A stretch of DNA of 64,000 nt from Sphingomonadales bacterium (GTDB lineage Bacteria > Pseudomonadota > Alphaproteobacteria > Sphingomonadales > Sphingomonadaceae). Each line of letters opens with the position of its first letter. Positions within the stretch are counted from its first letter, which is position 1. A program made the translations under genes and the position numbers. Below the pieces are notes generated by a model. That model did not search any database. It was given only the letters and a program-made list of their open reading frames with translations, and was not told the DNA's origin. Shown piece by piece: positions 32,931 to 42,393 of the stretch. The stretch covers positions 310,001-374,000 of the forward strand of contig JAIXWO010000021.1 in assembly GCA_027491235.1 (NCBI GenBank), in the 5' to 3' direction.

Positions 32931-34240
32931 TCGGCGGTCGGCCGTCCGATAGAGGTATACCGCAAGCCGTGGCGGCGGGCTTCTTCCGCCTTATAAACGT
33001 TGCGGAGATCCACAAGGACTGGACTGTTCATCGTTTTGGCAATCTTGGCGAGGTCAAGGGCGCGGAACGCATCCCACTCCGTCACCAGCGCAAGCGCATC
33101 GGCCCCTTCGGCCACAGCATAAGGGTCTGACTTAAAGGTCACGCCGGGCATCACAGACTTCGCGGCCTCCATGCCTTCCGGATCATAGGCGACGACGTTG
33201 GCACCTGCATCCTGCAGGGCTTGGGCAATGGCAATGGACGGCGCATCGCGCATGTCGTCAGTGTTCGGCTTGAAGGTGACACCCAACAGGCCGACCGTTT
33301 TGCCGCGGGCCTCACCGCCCATGGCCTGAATGATCTTCCGGCCCATGGCCCGCTTGCGGCTGTCATTCACCTGCACCACCGCCTCGATGATGCGTGACGG
33401 CACATCATGGTCTTCGGCGGTCTTCAACAGCGCAAGCGTATCCTTCGGGAAGCAGGAGCCACCATAGCCGGGACCTGCGTGCAGGAATTTGGAGCCAATG
33501 CGATTGTCGAGGCCAATGCCGCGCGCCACATCCTGGACATCGGCGCCAACGGCCTCGCACAGATCCGCCATCTCGTTGATGAAAGTGATCTTCGTCGCAA
33601 GGAATGCGTTGGCAGCATATTTAATCAGCTCTGCCGTCCGGCGTTCGGTGAACAGAAGCGGTGCCTGATTGAGGTAGAGCGGACGGTAAATGTCCTGCAT
33701 GACCAATTTGGCGCGGGCATCGGTCGTGCCGATGACAATGCGGTCCGGCCGCTTGAAATCCGAAATGGCCGCGCCCTCGCGCAGAAATTCAGGGTTGGAG
33801 ACAACCGCCACCTCAGCATCCGGAGCGGCATCCCGTAAAATGCGTTCCACTTCATCGCCGGTTCCGACGGGGACTGTGGATTTGGTGACAACCACCAAAG
33901 GACCCGTAATTGCGGACGCGATATCGCGGGTGGCCTGATAGACATAGGTTAGGTCCGCATGGCCATCGCCGCGTCGCGACGGTGTGCCCACGGCGATGAA
34001 GACGGCATCGGCGCCGGCGACACCCGCCTTGAGGTCGGTCGTGAAGGACAGGCGACCGCTGGCGACATTGCTTGCGACCAGCTCGGCAAGGCCGGGTTCG
34101 TAGATGGGCATGATGCCGCTCAACAACGCATCAATTTTCCGCTGATCAAGGTCGACGCATGTCACGCTGTGCCCGAAATCGGCAAAGCAAGTCCCTGAAA
34201 CGAGCCCCACATACCCCGCACCGATCATCGTAATTTTCAT
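32927..34240 (-). CDS. ugd: UDP-glucose 6-dehydrogenase
   Basis: The 437-aa enzyme oxidises UDP-glucose to UDP-glucuronate with two NAD+. The N-terminal Rossmann motif is MIGAGYVGLVSGTCFADFG. The catalytic Cys lies in GPGYGGSCFPKDTLAL (about residues 252-267), and ETVGLLGVTFKPNTDDMRDAPS-like (here KTVGLLGVTFKPNTDDMRD) marks the C-terminal domain. ATG 34240 is clear. The next gene, ompA-like, is upstream behind a terminator. Confidence 0.96.
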   Translation of the reverse strand: MKITMIGAGYVGLVSGTCFADFGHSVTCVDLDQRKIDALLSGIMPIYEPGLAELVASNVASGRLSFTTDLKAGVAGADAVFIAVGTPSRRGDGHADLTYVYQATRDIASAITGPLVVVTKSTVPVGTGDEVERILRDAAPDAEVAVVSNPEFLREGAAISDFKRPDRIVIGTTDARAKLVMQDIYRPLYLNQAPLLFTERRTAELIKYAANAFLATKITFINEMADLCEAVGADVQDVARGIGLDNRIGSKFLHAGPGYGGSCFPKDTLALLKTAEDHDVPSRIIEAVVQVNDSRKRAMGRKIIQAMGGEARGKTVGLLGVTFKPNTDDMRDAPSIAIAQALQDAGANVVAYDPEGMEAAKSVMPGVTFKSDPYAVAEGADALALVTEWDAFRALDLAKIAKTMNSPVLVDLRNVYKAEEARRHGLRYTSIGRPTAD

Positions 34241-34324
34241 ATCTGCCTATCCATCAGTAAACCGGACGTCTCCACCCATATTCAAGATCTAAGTCGAAGA
34301 TATTACCGACTCAATTAACGGCCA

Positions 34325-34356
34325 AAGAAAAAGGGGCCGACCCAAAGGCCGACCCC
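34325..34356 (-). terminator. Rho-independent terminator of the OmpA-like gene
   Basis: On the minus strand, GGGGTCGGCC pairs with GGTCGGCCCC (two G-T wobbles) around TTTG, then TTTTTCTTT. It lies 30 bp after the ompA-like stop. Confidence 0.85.
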
Positions 34357-34386
34357 CCAATCTTTAGCCATAAGGCGTCAGGTCGA

Positions 34387-35499
34387 TTACTGACCCGAAC
34401 CCGGACCGTAGGTGATTTCCACACGACGGTTCTGCAGTTCGCGAACACCGTCTGCGGTTTCGACGCGCGGTGCGCCTTCACCAAAGGCCTGCGTCGAGAT
34501 CACGCCGCCCGGAATGCCCTTACCTTCGAGGTAAGCACGAACCGACGTGTTACGACGCTCGGACAGGCCGAGGTTGTACTTAGGCGTGCCCGACTTGTCG
34601 GCGTGGCCGGCAAGCATGACCTGCGCGTTACCGCAATCGGCGTAAGCCGTGACAGCATTGTCGAGGATCGACGCTGCTTCAGCCGTAACGTCCGACTTGT
34701 CCCATTCAAAGAAGACAATGTACGGCCCCGGTGCGCAGACCGCTGCAGCCACTGGCGGCGGCGGAGGTGGCGGCGGGGGTGGCGGCGGCGGCGGGGGTGG
34801 CGGCGGCGGAGCGGCCGGTTCACCAAAGTTATAGATCAGGCTGCCGAGGAGCGAGTGCGAACGGTAGCGCGACGAAGCAGAGCGACCGATACGGTCAACA
34901 AGATCGACGCTGCCCTGATTGAAGAAGCGATACTTCAGGCCGATGTCCCAATGGCTACCGAGTGGCGCACGAACGCCAGCAATTGCCTGCCACGCAAGGC
35001 CGGTGTCGGAATCGTCAAGGAAGTCCGGACCAGCTGGGTTAATAGAATAACCAGCCTTGGTACGGGCAACACCAACGCCACCCCCGACATAGCCGTTAAG
35101 CGCATCATCTGGACCAAAGTCGAGAAGACCGTTGACCATGAAGCTTAGGTTATTCGCCTTTCCGCCGGCATTAATGAACGAGCCCGCGGCAGCTGGGGAC
35201 GCAGCCGGACCCGACGGTGTCGTGAGCTGTGACGACCAAGCCGTCAGCGAGGCTTGCTTATAGCCCACTTCTGCTTCGAGGCGGAAACCACCGAAGTCAT
35301 AGCCAATAATGGCGTCCGCGTCATAACCCTTGGTCAAATCGGCCTTAGCATTGTCATTCACGCGGTTGACATCAAAATTCTGATCTTCAACCAGCGACGC
35401 ACCGGCTTCGACACCGATATACCAAGCATCGTCACGCGCCAGCGCAGGAGTAGCCATGGCGGTCGATGCGAGCACTGCTACAAGAGCGAGCTTCCGCAT
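34387..35499 (-). CDS. ompA: OmpA-family outer membrane protein
   Basis: The 370-aa protein has a signal peptide (MRKLALVAVLASTAMATPALA), an eight-strand beta-barrel with outer-membrane beta strands such as IGYDFGGFRLEAEVGYK and DIGLKYRFF (about 25-225), a run of about 20 prolines, and a C-terminal OmpA peptidoglycan-binding domain (YADCGNAQVMLAGHADKSG, NLGLSERRNTSVRAYL). It tethers the outer membrane to the wall. ATG 35499 follows AGGGGATTTATT. The proline tract gives a G-rich complementary strand. Confidence 0.95.
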   Translation of the reverse strand: MRKLALVAVLASTAMATPALARDDAWYIGVEAGASLVEDQNFDVNRVNDNAKADLTKGYDADAIIGYDFGGFRLEAEVGYKQASLTAWSSQLTTPSGPAASPAAAGSFINAGGKANNLSFMVNGLLDFGPDDALNGYVGGGVGVARTKAGYSINPAGPDFLDDSDTGLAWQAIAGVRAPLGSHWDIGLKYRFFNQGSVDLVDRIGRSASSRYRSHSLLGSLIYNFGEPAAPPPPPPPPPPPPPPPPPPPVAAAVCAPGPYIVFFEWDKSDVTAEAASILDNAVTAYADCGNAQVMLAGHADKSGTPKYNLGLSERRNTSVRAYLEGKGIPGGVISTQAFGEGAPRVETADGVRELQNRRVEITYGPGSGQ

Positions 35500-35633
35500 A
35501 ATAAATCCCCTTTCTCAATTGTCACTTGGGACAGCGAAGTGGTCCTAACTGATGCCATTCTGACGTGCAAGGGCACATTGACGGGAAGTGTTGCGTAAAA
35601 GCCTCAGTCTTCGTGGAATATTATTGCGCCAGT

Positions 35634-36128
35634 TTAGTTTGAGATGAGGCCATGGGTTTGCAATGCTGCAATTAATTCGGCCAAGCGGGCGCGGCACTCC
35701 GTATCGACCACCGCGCCGCCAGAAGGCTCTGAAATTTGGGGGCCGCGTGGCCCGACAACCTGCTGGCCGCCGATTCGCAGGCTTGTTGCAGGGATATCTG
35801 CCGACCAACTCCCCCCAATATGGCGCAACATAAAGCCGGCTGAGCGCTGCCAGATTTGATATCCATCAAAGGGGTCGACAAAGCGCCATCCCCCAAGTGT
35901 CCACTGGGCAATTGCGCCAGCATGATTGGACCAATCCCCGGCCGGAGACGGAGACACGAGCCAACACGCTCCTTCTGCAGGCGACGCAGGCGGCGCATCG
36001 CGCATGTCTTCAACGACACATTGAACACAAATGTCGAGACGTTGCAGCGCCTCATTATGCGTCACTTCCTTCTGAGCTTGGGCAACGTGGAGATAGGGCA
36101 AAGCGAGGCGGGGCGTATGGTCCGGCAT
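35634..36128 (-). CDS. DUF2793 family GTA-associated protein
   Basis: The 164-aa product starts MPDHTPRLALPYLHVAQAQKEVTHNEAL, the DUF2793 signature, with GACWLVSPSPAGDWSNHAGAIA and a GGWRFVDPFDGYQIW motif typical of a receptor-binding or fibre fragment. It is the last gene of the cluster, 17 bp after the host-specificity gene stop. The C-terminal helix may trimerise. The exact role is unknown; a tail-tip fibre component is likely from position. Confidence 0.88.
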   Translation of the reverse strand: MPDHTPRLALPYLHVAQAQKEVTHNEALQRLDICVQCVVEDMRDAPPASPAEGACWLVSPSPAGDWSNHAGAIAQWTLGGWRFVDPFDGYQIWQRSAGFMLRHIGGSWSADIPATSLRIGGQQVVGPRGPQISEPSGGAVVDTECRARLAELIAALQTHGLISN

Positions 36129-36145
36129 AGAAGATCCTTTGCGTC

Positions 36146-38320
36146 TTAGAGGGGGAAGGCTTTGGTCGCCGGATCAGATGGGGCGAAACGCCCGATCTGA
36201 CGGACGCTGATGGTGAGAGACGTCGCCCCGGCCGCCCGCATGTCCCCGAGCTGTGCGGCGGAGAGAGAATAGTGCGGCTGATCGAGCGTTACCTCGATGG
36301 GCAGGGCAGATGGCAGTGCGACGATCTCGATCCGATAGAGTTCCGCCTCTTCGGCAATGGGCACCTCAATGCCATCCAGCCAGCGCCAGCCCTCGCGGCT
36401 TCGGCGGGTCCACTGCAGGTCGATGGTGCCATCGGACAGTGGCATGGCGCGCAGATGCACCGGCGAAAGAGGCCTCAACGCCGCGCCAACGGCCGTTAGG
36501 CTGGCTGTCACGCCGTCGGGATCACCCACGCCCTTTGCCATGACGTCAATGCTGCTGGCGCCTGCTGGCACGGACAGGGCCGTCAGCATCTCTGGGTCGA
36601 GCAGAAGAAACGGCTCCTGCGCTGCGTGATTGACGATCCGGGACGCCGTGCCCCGACGGCCCCGCAACAGGCGCGACAACACCCACCTGCCCGGCGCGAC
36701 ACGCTCGGCCATCCCAAACTGGAGGACCTCGCCCCCAACCAAAGCGAAGTTCGCGCCGGTCCATAGGGCGTCGTCACTGACATTCAGAAGTGACATGCCA
36801 TCGTGCAGCAACTCGACCGTGAGGGCATTGCGCACATCCATCAAATGCGGCGACGCTGCACCAAGTGGATTGCGGACCACGCCCATCGTGGCCGGAGCCG
36901 CCGTGCGGCCGATGTCTTCCCATAGTGATGTCGGCCCAGTGCGTTGCATCAGCCCGGCAAACCGCCAGCCGGGCTTTGCCCCGGCAGCCCCCACAACCAC
37001 CAACGGCGCGCTTGCCGCCGCATCCTGAACCGGGGGGAGGTCTGCAAGGTGCAGCGTAGTGCGTCCGGCGGTGCGATCCGCCTCAGCCACAATCCGTCCG
37101 CCATCCACGGGGATGCTTGCCAATGGCATGGCGGTGCGCGGCGACAGAGATGCGACGATACACATGCCGTCCAAAGCGACGGAACGAATGCGCCAAAGCT
37201 GGCCCTGCACAGCAAGCGAAGCCGCCGGCCAGGCCGCGAGATAACGCCAGGGCAGGCGCACTTCGGCAGACAGCGCCTCCCGACGTGCGGCGAAAAGGCG
37301 TTCGCGCGCCCATTGCGCGGCCTTATCCGTGGCCAAGGCGGCGGGCAGGTCTATGTGAAGCACTTGGCCGTTTGCGTGCAGATCGATGGACTGAAGGCCG
37401 GCTTGATAATCCCGGTTCGGGTCGGCAAATCCAAGCTCCACACGCGCGGTAAGGTTCTCCGCCGCACCCCGCTTTTGGGGCAGGCGTGGGCCGCCGCTCA
37501 AGCCGGCAGCAGCGCCCAGATGCGCCTGAGCGATGATGGCGCTCGGCATATCTGATCGACCCACACGCAAGGTCGTACCGTCATCGATCCAGTCCAAGCC
37601 CACAATCTCATTTAAAGGCGCAAGGGCGGCAGCGACGGAGCCGCCATCGGCGACATATCCCTCAAGCGTGATGCCTTGGGGCGCCTCCAATTCTCCTCCG
37701 GCAAGATCGACAAGGACGTCGGCCACCGCCACGGGTCCCGCATCGGCAAAAACTTCAAAGCTGAGATTGGGGATGCGGTTGCCGAAGCTTTCCAGCGCCA
37801 TATCTTCAAACACAGCATAAGCCCGACCGCGATAGGCGGGCGCCGCTGCACCCTCGGCGGAGGCAATCAACGGATCAACTGGCTGGTCCGGTGCGCCGCT
37901 ATGGACCCGGAACCCCGTTTCAATCTTAAAGTCACCCGCCGCCCCGCGCAGCAGCGTGCCATCCGCCCAGATGCGCCCAACCCCAAGGATGGAACGGGCG
38001 GACAGCAGCACCGCGAATGATGCCGAATAGCTATAGACGGTCGCCTTGGGGCGGCCCTTACCTTGGGAGACCTTTTCGCGCTCCTCGCGCAAGTCGGTCG
38101 CCCAAATGACGGTGCCCGACACGCGCATGCGGCCATAAAGGCGCGGCATGCTGGCACCATAAATGGAGGCCTGCACAGCAAGATCAGAAAGCCGCGCGCC
38201 CTGCCGCCCGTTGGGGCCAAACAGCGCCTGATCGACGCGTTGCCCGGCCATCGCGCCAATGGCAGCCCCAATCGGCCCGCCAATCGCAGACCCGACAGCT
38301 GTCAGCAAAAGTGTCGCCAT
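36146..38320 (-). CDS. GTA host-specificity / tail-tip protein (g15-like)
   Basis: The 724-aa product corresponds to the Rhodobacter GTA g15 (megatron). ATG 38320 gives MATLLLTAVGSAIGGPIGAAIGAMAGQRVDQ, a glycine-rich hydrophobic N-terminus typical of tail-tip proteins; the frame runs on to 38434 but without family similarity. GASMPRLYGRMRVSGTVIWATDL and SYSASFAVLLS are conserved in the phage-tail family. It is much shorter than the roughly 1300-aa Rhodobacter protein and seems to lack the N-terminal TIM-barrel part. It should pierce or dock with the recipient envelope. Confidence 0.88.
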   Translation of the reverse strand: MATLLLTAVGSAIGGPIGAAIGAMAGQRVDQALFGPNGRQGARLSDLAVQASIYGASMPRLYGRMRVSGTVIWATDLREEREKVSQGKGRPKATVYSYSASFAVLLSARSILGVGRIWADGTLLRGAAGDFKIETGFRVHSGAPDQPVDPLIASAEGAAAPAYRGRAYAVFEDMALESFGNRIPNLSFEVFADAGPVAVADVLVDLAGGELEAPQGITLEGYVADGGSVAAALAPLNEIVGLDWIDDGTTLRVGRSDMPSAIIAQAHLGAAAGLSGGPRLPQKRGAAENLTARVELGFADPNRDYQAGLQSIDLHANGQVLHIDLPAALATDKAAQWARERLFAARREALSAEVRLPWRYLAAWPAASLAVQGQLWRIRSVALDGMCIVASLSPRTAMPLASIPVDGGRIVAEADRTAGRTTLHLADLPPVQDAAASAPLVVVGAAGAKPGWRFAGLMQRTGPTSLWEDIGRTAAPATMGVVRNPLGAASPHLMDVRNALTVELLHDGMSLLNVSDDALWTGANFALVGGEVLQFGMAERVAPGRWVLSRLLRGRRGTASRIVNHAAQEPFLLLDPEMLTALSVPAGASSIDVMAKGVGDPDGVTASLTAVGAALRPLSPVHLRAMPLSDGTIDLQWTRRSREGWRWLDGIEVPIAEEAELYRIEIVALPSALPIEVTLDQPHYSLSAAQLGDMRAAGATSLTISVRQIGRFAPSDPATKAFPL

Positions 38321-38322
38321 GG

Positions 38323-38718
38323 TCAGTCTGTCTCCTGATGCCAGATGCCGAGAAGGGGGAAGGCCAGCAGGCCCGGCGTTTCGACAACGCGGCGCAGACC
38401 GGCATGGGCATGGACAAGGCCCGTCCCCGTCCAAAGGCCAAGATGAAGTTGCGCCAGACCCGGCTGCAGCAAAAGGATATCCGCCACCCGTATTGGGGCC
38501 GCTGAACGGCGGGCAAAATGCCGGTCGAGCATCTCCAGTGCCTGATCAACAGGCGTGCCCCGCAGCGCATAGGTGCGTGGCGCCTCGACTTCGAGGCCAT
38601 GGACGAAAGCGATCAGCCCGATACAATCCAGCCCGTCGGTATCGCGGCCCTGCAGCCGGAACGGCGTGCCAATCAGCGCCCGGGCGGCAGCCACGCGGGA
38701 TGCCGGATCAGATGGCAT
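38323..38718 (-). CDS. GTA NlpC/P60 cell-wall peptidase (g14-like)
   Basis: This 131-aa peptidase has catalytic Cys32 in GLDCIGLIAFV and His92 in AQLHLGLWTG, with GTPFRLQGRD at the N-terminus, the phage NlpC/P60 pattern. It should cut peptidoglycan stem peptides during DNA delivery. It overlaps the hub gene upstream by 11 bp and lies 2 bp before the host-specificity gene. Confidence 0.93.
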   Translation of the reverse strand: MPSDPASRVAAARALIGTPFRLQGRDTDGLDCIGLIAFVHGLEVEAPRTYALRGTPVDQALEMLDRHFARRSAAPIRVADILLLQPGLAQLHLGLWTGTGLVHAHAGLRRVVETPGLLAFPLLGIWHQETD

Positions 38719-39511
38719 AGCGCGTCAGCAGATCATTGCCGGGAAGGTGCGGCTCGCCCTGAAAATTGGCCGCATTGGCAAAGCGAGCGGTGCATGAGGC
38801 GAGGGTCCGGTCACACCCCTCGGTCAGTTCAACCAGCTGCCCCGCCAGCCCCTCTGGCACTGGGTCCGCAAGCGTCACCTGTGTGCCGGTCTGGGCCAGC
38901 ACCAGCGCCGATCGGCCCGCCAAAGGCCCCGTCATCCAGCGCAACCGGCCAAGAACAAAACGCCCGCCTGAGAGGGCCGCGTCCAGCATGACATCAAACT
39001 GGTCTGTGGCTTGGCAACGGGCGAGGACCCGCCGCCCACGCAGATCGACGCGACAGCGTTCATCCCCCAGTGCCGCGCGGCATTGCGGAGAGGTTGTCTC
39101 GGTAACGGGCCTGTCCAGCCGCGACGTTGCACCCGACAGTTCAACGGAAAAGCTGTGGCCCGACATCTCGACCCGGCCCAATTGACCGCGCACCAGAAAG
39201 ACGGGCGCTTCGTCCGGTGCCTGCCAGTTGACAGCATGCAGCGAGAGCTTTGCCCCGTCCCACAGGCCCGCCGCCAGATCCGCTTCGGCCAGCGCATCCG
39301 ACGTCAAGGCGCCGGTCAGGTCGACGCTGCCGGGGTCCATCGACCGGTGCGTTTCAATCGCGGACGGCACAAGGCCGGGCGCGGCGCGGTGGAGCAAATC
39401 CCCGAACCATAGATCGCGGTCATGGCTGGTCAGGCCGATGGTCACCCCATCCCGCCGATCCAACCGCCAGCAAAAGGCAAGCGTCGTCAGGTCTGCTTCA
39501 AACCAAGTCAT
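38708..39511 (-). CDS. GTA tail hub protein, DUF2163/TIGR02218 (g13-like)
   Basis: The 267-aa protein starts MTWFEADLTTLAFCWRLDRRDGVTIGLTSHDRDL, the TIGR02218 signature, and ends with the four-Cys part ECRAALGDERCRVDL-like (here SPQCRAALGDERCRVDL) and a C-terminal GCDRTLASC...NFQGEPHLPG. In the Rhodobacter GTA this family forms the tail hub, with cysteines coordinating an iron-sulfur cluster. It overlaps the distal tail gene by 4 bp and the peptidase gene by 11 bp. Confidence 0.92.
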   Translation of the reverse strand: MTWFEADLTTLAFCWRLDRRDGVTIGLTSHDRDLWFGDLLHRAAPGLVPSAIETHRSMDPGSVDLTGALTSDALAEADLAAGLWDGAKLSLHAVNWQAPDEAPVFLVRGQLGRVEMSGHSFSVELSGATSRLDRPVTETTSPQCRAALGDERCRVDLRGRRVLARCQATDQFDVMLDAALSGGRFVLGRLRWMTGPLAGRSALVLAQTGTQVTLADPVPEGLAGQLVELTEGCDRTLASCTARFANAANFQGEPHLPGNDLLTRYAI

Positions 39512-41820
39512 GCCGCGCGCACCTCGATCAGTGGCACATGCGGCACCTCACCCGCCAACGGTCCGTGTCCGGATATGTCGAGCTGGTCCGATTCAAAGCG
39601 GACAGGCACATCGAAAAGGAAACCGGCTGTGATAACGGCACCGGCCGCGGGTGGCGTTTCAAACAACAGGCTGCCTGCCGGTCCCACCTGCCAGCCGGAC
39701 GTCCGCTCCGCTCCGTCGACAGCGACCCGGATCGAGCCTGCGACGGGTTGGGTGATGCGCCGGACTTCTGCATCGTCACCCGAACCATAAAGCTTCACCA
39801 GATCAAAGCGCACGCGCAGGCCGTCGCTAGTGCCGAGCAATATGTCGGTCGGCGTCGGCGTAACGGTCATCCCGTTGGAGCTGTGATCAAGAGGGTCGCG
39901 AAAGCGGAACGCCTTGGCTGCCCCCCGCCGCGCGCGGAAGAAGGCGAGCAGGGTCTGCACATCGGCTTCGGAGCGCACCCCCGGCCCGGCATCGAAACGC
40001 AGCCGTCCACTCGCCCAGGCGGCGTTGCGCTGCTCATGCCCCGAAGCGGTTGTGACCACAGCGGTCGAAAAGGTCGGCGAGACTTCCGCACCCAGCCCGA
40101 TCGCCAGCGGAAAGTCGACATCGTCAAAGGCGTCCACGGGGTCGTCTCCAATGCTGAAATGGGTAAAGCCGTCGCGCATCACCTGCGGCAAGGCCCAGAA
40201 GAAGGTTTCAGCCACGCCCCGCCGTCGGGCAGTCTCCGCCGCGGCATCAATCTCCCGCCATTGCAGGCGGTCGTCGGGCGCAAGGACGAAGCCGGAGAGA
40301 TAGTGCTGACGCGCCACCGGATAGCCGAGCCGGTCAGCCATGGCCTCAGCGCCCCGACGGCTCGCCTCGGTCTGTCCGGCCGTGACCCAGTCATAGTCTT
40401 CCAGCTGGAGCACATCGAAAGCAGGCGATGCCCAGCCGGTTGGCACATTGGCGCGCTTTAGGTCCGGCGCGGCGGCATCGAGCACGGTCGGGAGGTAGAC
40501 GAGCAAGAGCGCCTCGCACGTCGGATGATCTATTCGCACGGCGTCCACCAACGCCTGTGTGGAGGCAGCCAGCAGAGCGCCCGCCGCATCAAGCAGGTCC
40601 TTCTGCTCGGCGCTCAACGTGGCGCTGCGGACCGTCGCGATCTCAACCGGCGCACCGCCCAAGGCCGCTTCGGCCGCGACGTCATAGAGGCAGATGCGCC
40701 CGTCCGGCATAACCCACCACCAAGGCTCCCCCACCTGAAAGCGCGGGGCCTGCCCTGCCGTTACAGCCAACCCGACAAAGGCCCGCGCCACTTCCTGCAG
40801 ATAGGTCATGGCGTCGCCATTGGCAGGGGACAGCAAGGTCGACGGCGGCGACCAGCCAGTCAAAGCGGGGTCGCCGTTGAATGCCCGCTGCTTCCAGTCC
40901 GCCGGACAATGCGCGTCGAACAGTTCATAAGAAAGCGAGAGAATGACCGACAGGTCGAGCGCCTTGGCCCGGGCCAAAAAATCCGCATGCCAGTGCGCGC
41001 ACGGCGCATTGAGCGCACCGCCCTTGAGTGTCACATGGCCTAACGCATCGAGCCGGAAATAATGGCTCATCCCGGCATAGTGATTAATCGACCCGCGATA
41101 GCCGAGGTGGAGGATGTGGCGCAGCACCCGTTCCGGCGTGAGGTTGTAGCTGTCATCATAGCCGGTCGCGATGGACAGGCCGTGCGGTGGCACCATGACG
41201 TCACTCACACGCAGCACCGAAGCGGCACCGTCGCAGGTGATGTCCTCCAGTTCGAGCCAGGCCTCAACCGGCGCCGTCAGCGCCGCGTCTGCCCCTGAAT
41301 AGCCCTTGGGCACGAGCGAGATGAACATCCGGTCGATGTCCCCCGCCCAGACAGGGTCAGCCTCAGAAGGAAGAAGAAAGCCGCCATCCAGCCTGTCGAA
41401 ATCCAGCGTGATGGTCGCCTCTTCGGGCGTGCCATCGGCATAATTCCAAAGCCGCACAAACCAGCTGCGGACCGCGCCATTGGCATCGCGGCCTTCGATG
41501 GTCAGCGTGGGACCATTGACGGCATCCAACGGCAAAACCCCCGAAGAGTGCCAGCGGAACGACAAGGTCAGCCCGCGATAATCGCGCTGTGTTTCATAAG
41601 CGAGGAGGGGATGATCGTCCGTGTCCTCCGACGCCCAGATCAGCCCCGCCAAATCATTGGCGCGGTAAAAGACGGCATCAACGCGCAGACCGTGGTCAGA
41701 TTGCGTCACGACCGAAGCCATCATCGGGCGCGGGAAGTTGACCGTCCAATAGGCCGGGTCAAAGCGCTTCAGATGGGCATGCTGTTGCGCATCGCCGGGC
41801 TTGGCAAACCAAAAGGCCAT
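39508..41820 (-). CDS. GTA distal tail protein with TIM-barrel-like N-domain
   Basis: The 770-aa product is far longer than the roughly 210-aa Rhodobacter g12. The last 200 residues (IGLGAEVSPTFSTAVVTT.., FRARRGAAKAFRFRDPLD) are the DUF2460/TIGR02217 domain that forms the distal tail ring. The first 560 hold a beta-rich part and a glycosidase-like barrel (GLSIATGYDDSYNLTPERVL, LSYELFDAHCPADW, FQVGEPWWW, LEDYDW). I recall this arrangement as the TIM-barrel, non-contractile tail-sheath type of tail protein. The barrel has acidic residues that could act on polysaccharide; activity is unproven. Confidence 0.85.
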   Translation of the reverse strand: MAFWFAKPGDAQQHAHLKRFDPAYWTVNFPRPMMASVVTQSDHGLRVDAVFYRANDLAGLIWASEDTDDHPLLAYETQRDYRGLTLSFRWHSSGVLPLDAVNGPTLTIEGRDANGAVRSWFVRLWNYADGTPEEATITLDFDRLDGGFLLPSEADPVWAGDIDRMFISLVPKGYSGADAALTAPVEAWLELEDITCDGAASVLRVSDVMVPPHGLSIATGYDDSYNLTPERVLRHILHLGYRGSINHYAGMSHYFRLDALGHVTLKGGALNAPCAHWHADFLARAKALDLSVILSLSYELFDAHCPADWKQRAFNGDPALTGWSPPSTLLSPANGDAMTYLQEVARAFVGLAVTAGQAPRFQVGEPWWWVMPDGRICLYDVAAEAALGGAPVEIATVRSATLSAEQKDLLDAAGALLAASTQALVDAVRIDHPTCEALLLVYLPTVLDAAAPDLKRANVPTGWASPAFDVLQLEDYDWVTAGQTEASRRGAEAMADRLGYPVARQHYLSGFVLAPDDRLQWREIDAAAETARRRGVAETFFWALPQVMRDGFTHFSIGDDPVDAFDDVDFPLAIGLGAEVSPTFSTAVVTTASGHEQRNAAWASGRLRFDAGPGVRSEADVQTLLAFFRARRGAAKAFRFRDPLDHSSNGMTVTPTPTDILLGTSDGLRVRFDLVKLYGSGDDAEVRRITQPVAGSIRVAVDGAERTSGWQVGPAGSLLFETPPAAGAVITAGFLFDVPVRFESDQLDISGHGPLAGEVPHVPLIEVRAA

Positions 41821-41823
41821 CGC

Positions 41824-42393
41824 TCAATTCCCCTCGCGCATCGCGTTACGGACGGCGCGGGCGATCTGCCGACTGGAGCGGGCAAGCATCTCCGGCGCGG
41901 CCCCGGCGGGGGCATTGACGTTGATCGACACGCGGACCTCCCGCGCGCCGCCGATAGCGGGCGTTGCGATCTGGCCGCTTGACGTCGGCACGAACACTTC
42001 AGGTCCACGCTCGCCGACCAGATAGCCGCGCCCCGGCGCCACCGGCCCGCCCGTCGCCCGACCCGGCAGGCCGAGGAGCGACCCGACCAGCGTCGTGCCA
42101 AGGCCGAGCAACCCACCCCCCGACGTCCCGCCGCCAAGACTGCCCAGCCCTGTGCGCAGCGCGGACGCTGCAATCTCCGCCATTGCGGAAAGCGCCACCC
42201 GCTTCAGATCATCAAAGCCCAATTTGCCGGAGCGGAGCGCGCGCGTCAGAGACCCCTCCAGCAACCGACCCGCCCGGTCGACGCCCTCGCCAAAGGGCCC
42301 TTCCAGCGTGCCGCGCATCGTCGCCACATCGCGGGCGAACCCTTGCGTGTCGGCGCGGACGGCCACCACGAGCCGTTCGATTTCCTCATCCAT
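41824..42393 (-). CDS. GTA tape-measure protein, short (g11-like)
   Basis: This 189-aa protein sets tail length. The N-terminal helix (VVAVRADTQGFARDVATMRGTL) and a Gly-rich, hydrophobic middle (SLGGGTSGGGLLGLGTTLVGSLLGLP) match the tape-measure family. Its short length fits the very short tails of GTAs. It ends ARAVRNAMREGN, 3 bp before the distal tail start, and overlaps the chaperone gene by 8 bp. Confidence 0.85.
   Translation of the reverse strand: MDEEIERLVVAVRADTQGFARDVATMRGTLEGPFGEGVDRAGRLLEGSLTRALRSGKLGFDDLKRVALSAMAEIAASALRTGLGSLGGGTSGGGLLGLGTTLVGSLLGLPGRATGGPVAPGRGYLVGERGPEVFVPTSSGQIATPAIGGAREVRVSINVNAPAGAAPEMLARSSRQIARAVRNAMREGN

Noticed and set aside
34649-34834. Glycine-rich plus-strand frame
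   Set aside because: It is the complement of the OmpA polyproline tract.
39250-40461. 400-codon plus-strand frame across the GTA tail genes
   Set aside because: It is antisense to the hub and distal tail genes, which have clear homology. Long antisense frames are expected at this GC content.
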